In this document: positions 62,751 to 64,000 of the stretch, in pieces
How positions within the stretch are numbered: position 1 is the stretch's first letter
Layout: each line of letters opens with the position of its first letter
Source of the DNA: Gilliamella apis
Lineage (GTDB): Bacteria; Pseudomonadota; Gammaproteobacteria; Enterobacterales; Orbaceae
Assembly (NCBI RefSeq): GCF_030758615.1
Contig: NZ_CP132381.1
Span: 1 to 64,000 of the forward strand
DNA length: 64,000 bases
Reading direction: 5' to 3'
Translations under genes and position numbers: made by a program
The notes under the pieces: model-generated
What the model was told of the DNA's origin: nothing
What the model saw: the letters and a program-made list of their open reading frames with translations, nothing else
Databases searched by the model: none

Positions 62751-64000
62751 ATGCGAAAATTAAAATTAATATTAGGCCTATCTTTTGCTTTATCTTTCTC
62801 AACACAAGCATTAGAAACAATAGATAATTATACATTAGAACAAGTGGTGGTTTTCAGCCGTCATGGATTGCGAGCTCCATTAGCTAGCCCAAATAGTACT
62901 TTAGGTAAAGTAACTCCTAATCAATGGCCACAATGGGATACACCTGCTAGTTATTTAACTACCCGAGGTGGAGTATTAGAAAGTTATTTTGGACATTATT
63001 TTAGTGAATGGTTAGTTGATAATAAATTATTAAGCGAAAATACATGTCCAACAGAAAAAGAAGTATATATTTATACTAATAGCTTACAACGAACTATCGC
63101 AACTGGTCAGTACTTTGCGGTTGGCGCTTTTCCTGGTTGCATTGTTCCAATTGTTCATAAAGAAAAATTAGGGACTATGGATCCTACATTCTTTCCTGTA
63201 ATTAAAGATGATAGCCCAACATTTAAAGAGTCTGCCATTGCATCAATCAATCAAATTGCTGATGCAAATGGTATTGAAGGATTAAATAAAAAATTGGATA
63301 ACGCCTATAATGACATGTCCAAAATAATCAATTATGCAAATTCGGCAAATTGTCTAAATGATAAACAATGTGATTTTACTGCGTTACCAACCAAACTCAT
63401 TATTGAAAAAGGCAAAGAACCCGGTATAACAGGCCCGCTTCGTACTGGAACATCAATTGCGGATGCCTTTATATTACAATATTACGAAGGGGCACCATTA
63501 ACAGATATAGCCTGGGGTAAAATAAAGAATAACGAGCAGTTTGAGAAATTAGTCGCTATCAAAGAAAATTATAATACCGTATTATTTGGTTCGCCTGTTG
63601 TAGCCAAACAAATCGCAGCCAATTTAGTTAATTATATCAATCAAACATTTTCAGAAAAAAACAACAAAAGCAAATTTACGTTTTTAGTCGGCCATGACTC
63701 AAATGTTGCATCACTATTTTCCGCCATAAAAATTAAGTCGTATACACTGGCAAATCAATTTGAAACTACGCCAATTGGTGGAAAAGTTGTATTTCAAAAA
63801 TGGCGCGATAACAAGACTGGTGAAGCATTAATGAAAATTGAATATTTTTATCAGTCAACCGATCAAATTCGTAATTTGACCCAATTAAATAGGAAAACTC
63901 CTCCGCAAAAAATTGTATTAGAAATGGAAAATTGTCCAATTAATAAAGATGGTTTTTGTTCATTTTCTGCATTTAAAAAAATCATGAATGATGTTACTAA
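62751..64000 (+). CDS. agp: Glucose-1-phosphatase Agp (3' end cut by window)
   Basis: A histidine acid phosphatase of the periplasm that releases glucose from glucose-1-phosphate and also acts on phytate. The frame begins at ATG 62751 after a GAGG site and encodes a signal peptide (MRKLKLILGLSFALSFSTQALE). The catalytic FSRHGLRAPLA (the usual RHGxRxP), ANSLQR-like TNSLQRTIATGQYF, MDPTFFPVI and the proton donor in LVGHDSNVASLF follow. It has 416 complete codons and no stop inside the window. E. coli Agp has 413 residues and the sequence is already at the family C terminus, so only a few bases should be missing. Confidence 0.95.
   Translation, partial: MRKLKLILGLSFALSFSTQALETIDNYTLEQVVVFSRHGLRAPLASPNSTLGKVTPNQWPQWDTPASYLTTRGGVLESYFGHYFSEWLVDNKLLSENTCPTEKEVYIYTNSLQRTIATGQYFAVGAFPGCIVPIVHKEKLGTMDPTFFPVIKDDSPTFKESAIASINQIADANGIEGLNKKLDNAYNDMSKIINYANSANCLNDKQCDFTALPTKLIIEKGKEPGITGPLRTGTSIADAFILQYYEGAPLTDIAWGKIKNNEQFEKLVAIKENYNTVLFGSPVVAKQIAANLVNYINQTFSEKNNKSKFTFLVGHDSNVASLFSAIKIKSYTLANQFETTPIGGKVVFQKWRDNKTGEALMKIEYFYQSTDQIRNLTQLNRKTPPQKIVLEMENCPINKDGFCSFSAFKKIMNDVT

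Overview
The window reads as a contiguous AT-rich chromosome segment from a gammaproteobacterium close to Enterobacterales and Pasteurellales. Most housekeeping proteins align by eye over full length with their E. coli counterparts, and several blocks keep E. coli gene order: dnaA-dnaN-recF-gyrB, rodZ-ispG-hisS-yfgM-bamB-der-yfgJ, rplU-rpmA-yhbE-obgE, nirBDC-cysG and tyrS-pdxY. The low GC content together with this gene set suggests an Orbaceae gut symbiont such as Gilliamella. That is an inference and was not tested. Position 1 is the first base of dnaA, so the sequence was probably rotated there and the replication origin lies outside it.

Layout. 1-6.1 kb (+): replication genes dnaA, dnaN, recF and gyrB. 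6.2-24.3 kb (-): a 12-gene array starting with srfA-srfB-srfC. It continues with a bitopic TPR-like protein, a secreted vWA protein, an ABC ATPase and FtsX-type permease, a formylglycine-generating-enzyme-like protein, two coiled-coil lipoproteins and two tandem membrane-anchored vWA proteins. The ATPase/permease/FGE-like/lipoprotein order resembles the TagTSRQ module of the type VI secretion threonine-phosphorylation pathway, yet no secretion or kinase gene is present. 24.5-28.3 kb: gss, ybeD, metY. 28.3-39.4 kb (-): adk, the yfgJ-to-rodZ block (rodZ very short), pdxY, tyrS, putP. 39.6-44 kb: nth-smrB (+), then on the minus strand a RyhB-like small RNA with its own Fur-box promoter, then obgE, yhbE, rpmA, rplU.

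44.2-53.2 kb: narX-narL (+), a DUF4272 gene, then cysG, nirC, nirD and nirB (-). Together these are a nitrate/nitrite sensor pair and an assimilatory/detoxifying NADH-nitrite reductase with its channel and siroheme synthase. As given, nirB carries a one-base frameshift. 53.4-56.3 kb (+): a MarR regulator, an HlyD-type adaptor and an ABC-2 permease, with near-identical TTAG-N4-CTAA operators before the regulator and before the adaptor. 56.7-62.5 kb (+): an N-acetylgalactosamine/galactosamine PTS operon, agaR-agaS-IIB-IIC-IID-IIA-agaA, preceded by a CRP site and two AgaR-like sites. 62.75 kb to the end: agp, cut by the window edge.

The two most notable items are the srf super-cluster, a candidate membrane-spanning NTPase system, and the RyhB homolog, which is missed by protein-based annotation. 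No tRNA, rRNA, CRISPR array, insertion sequence or prophage was seen.
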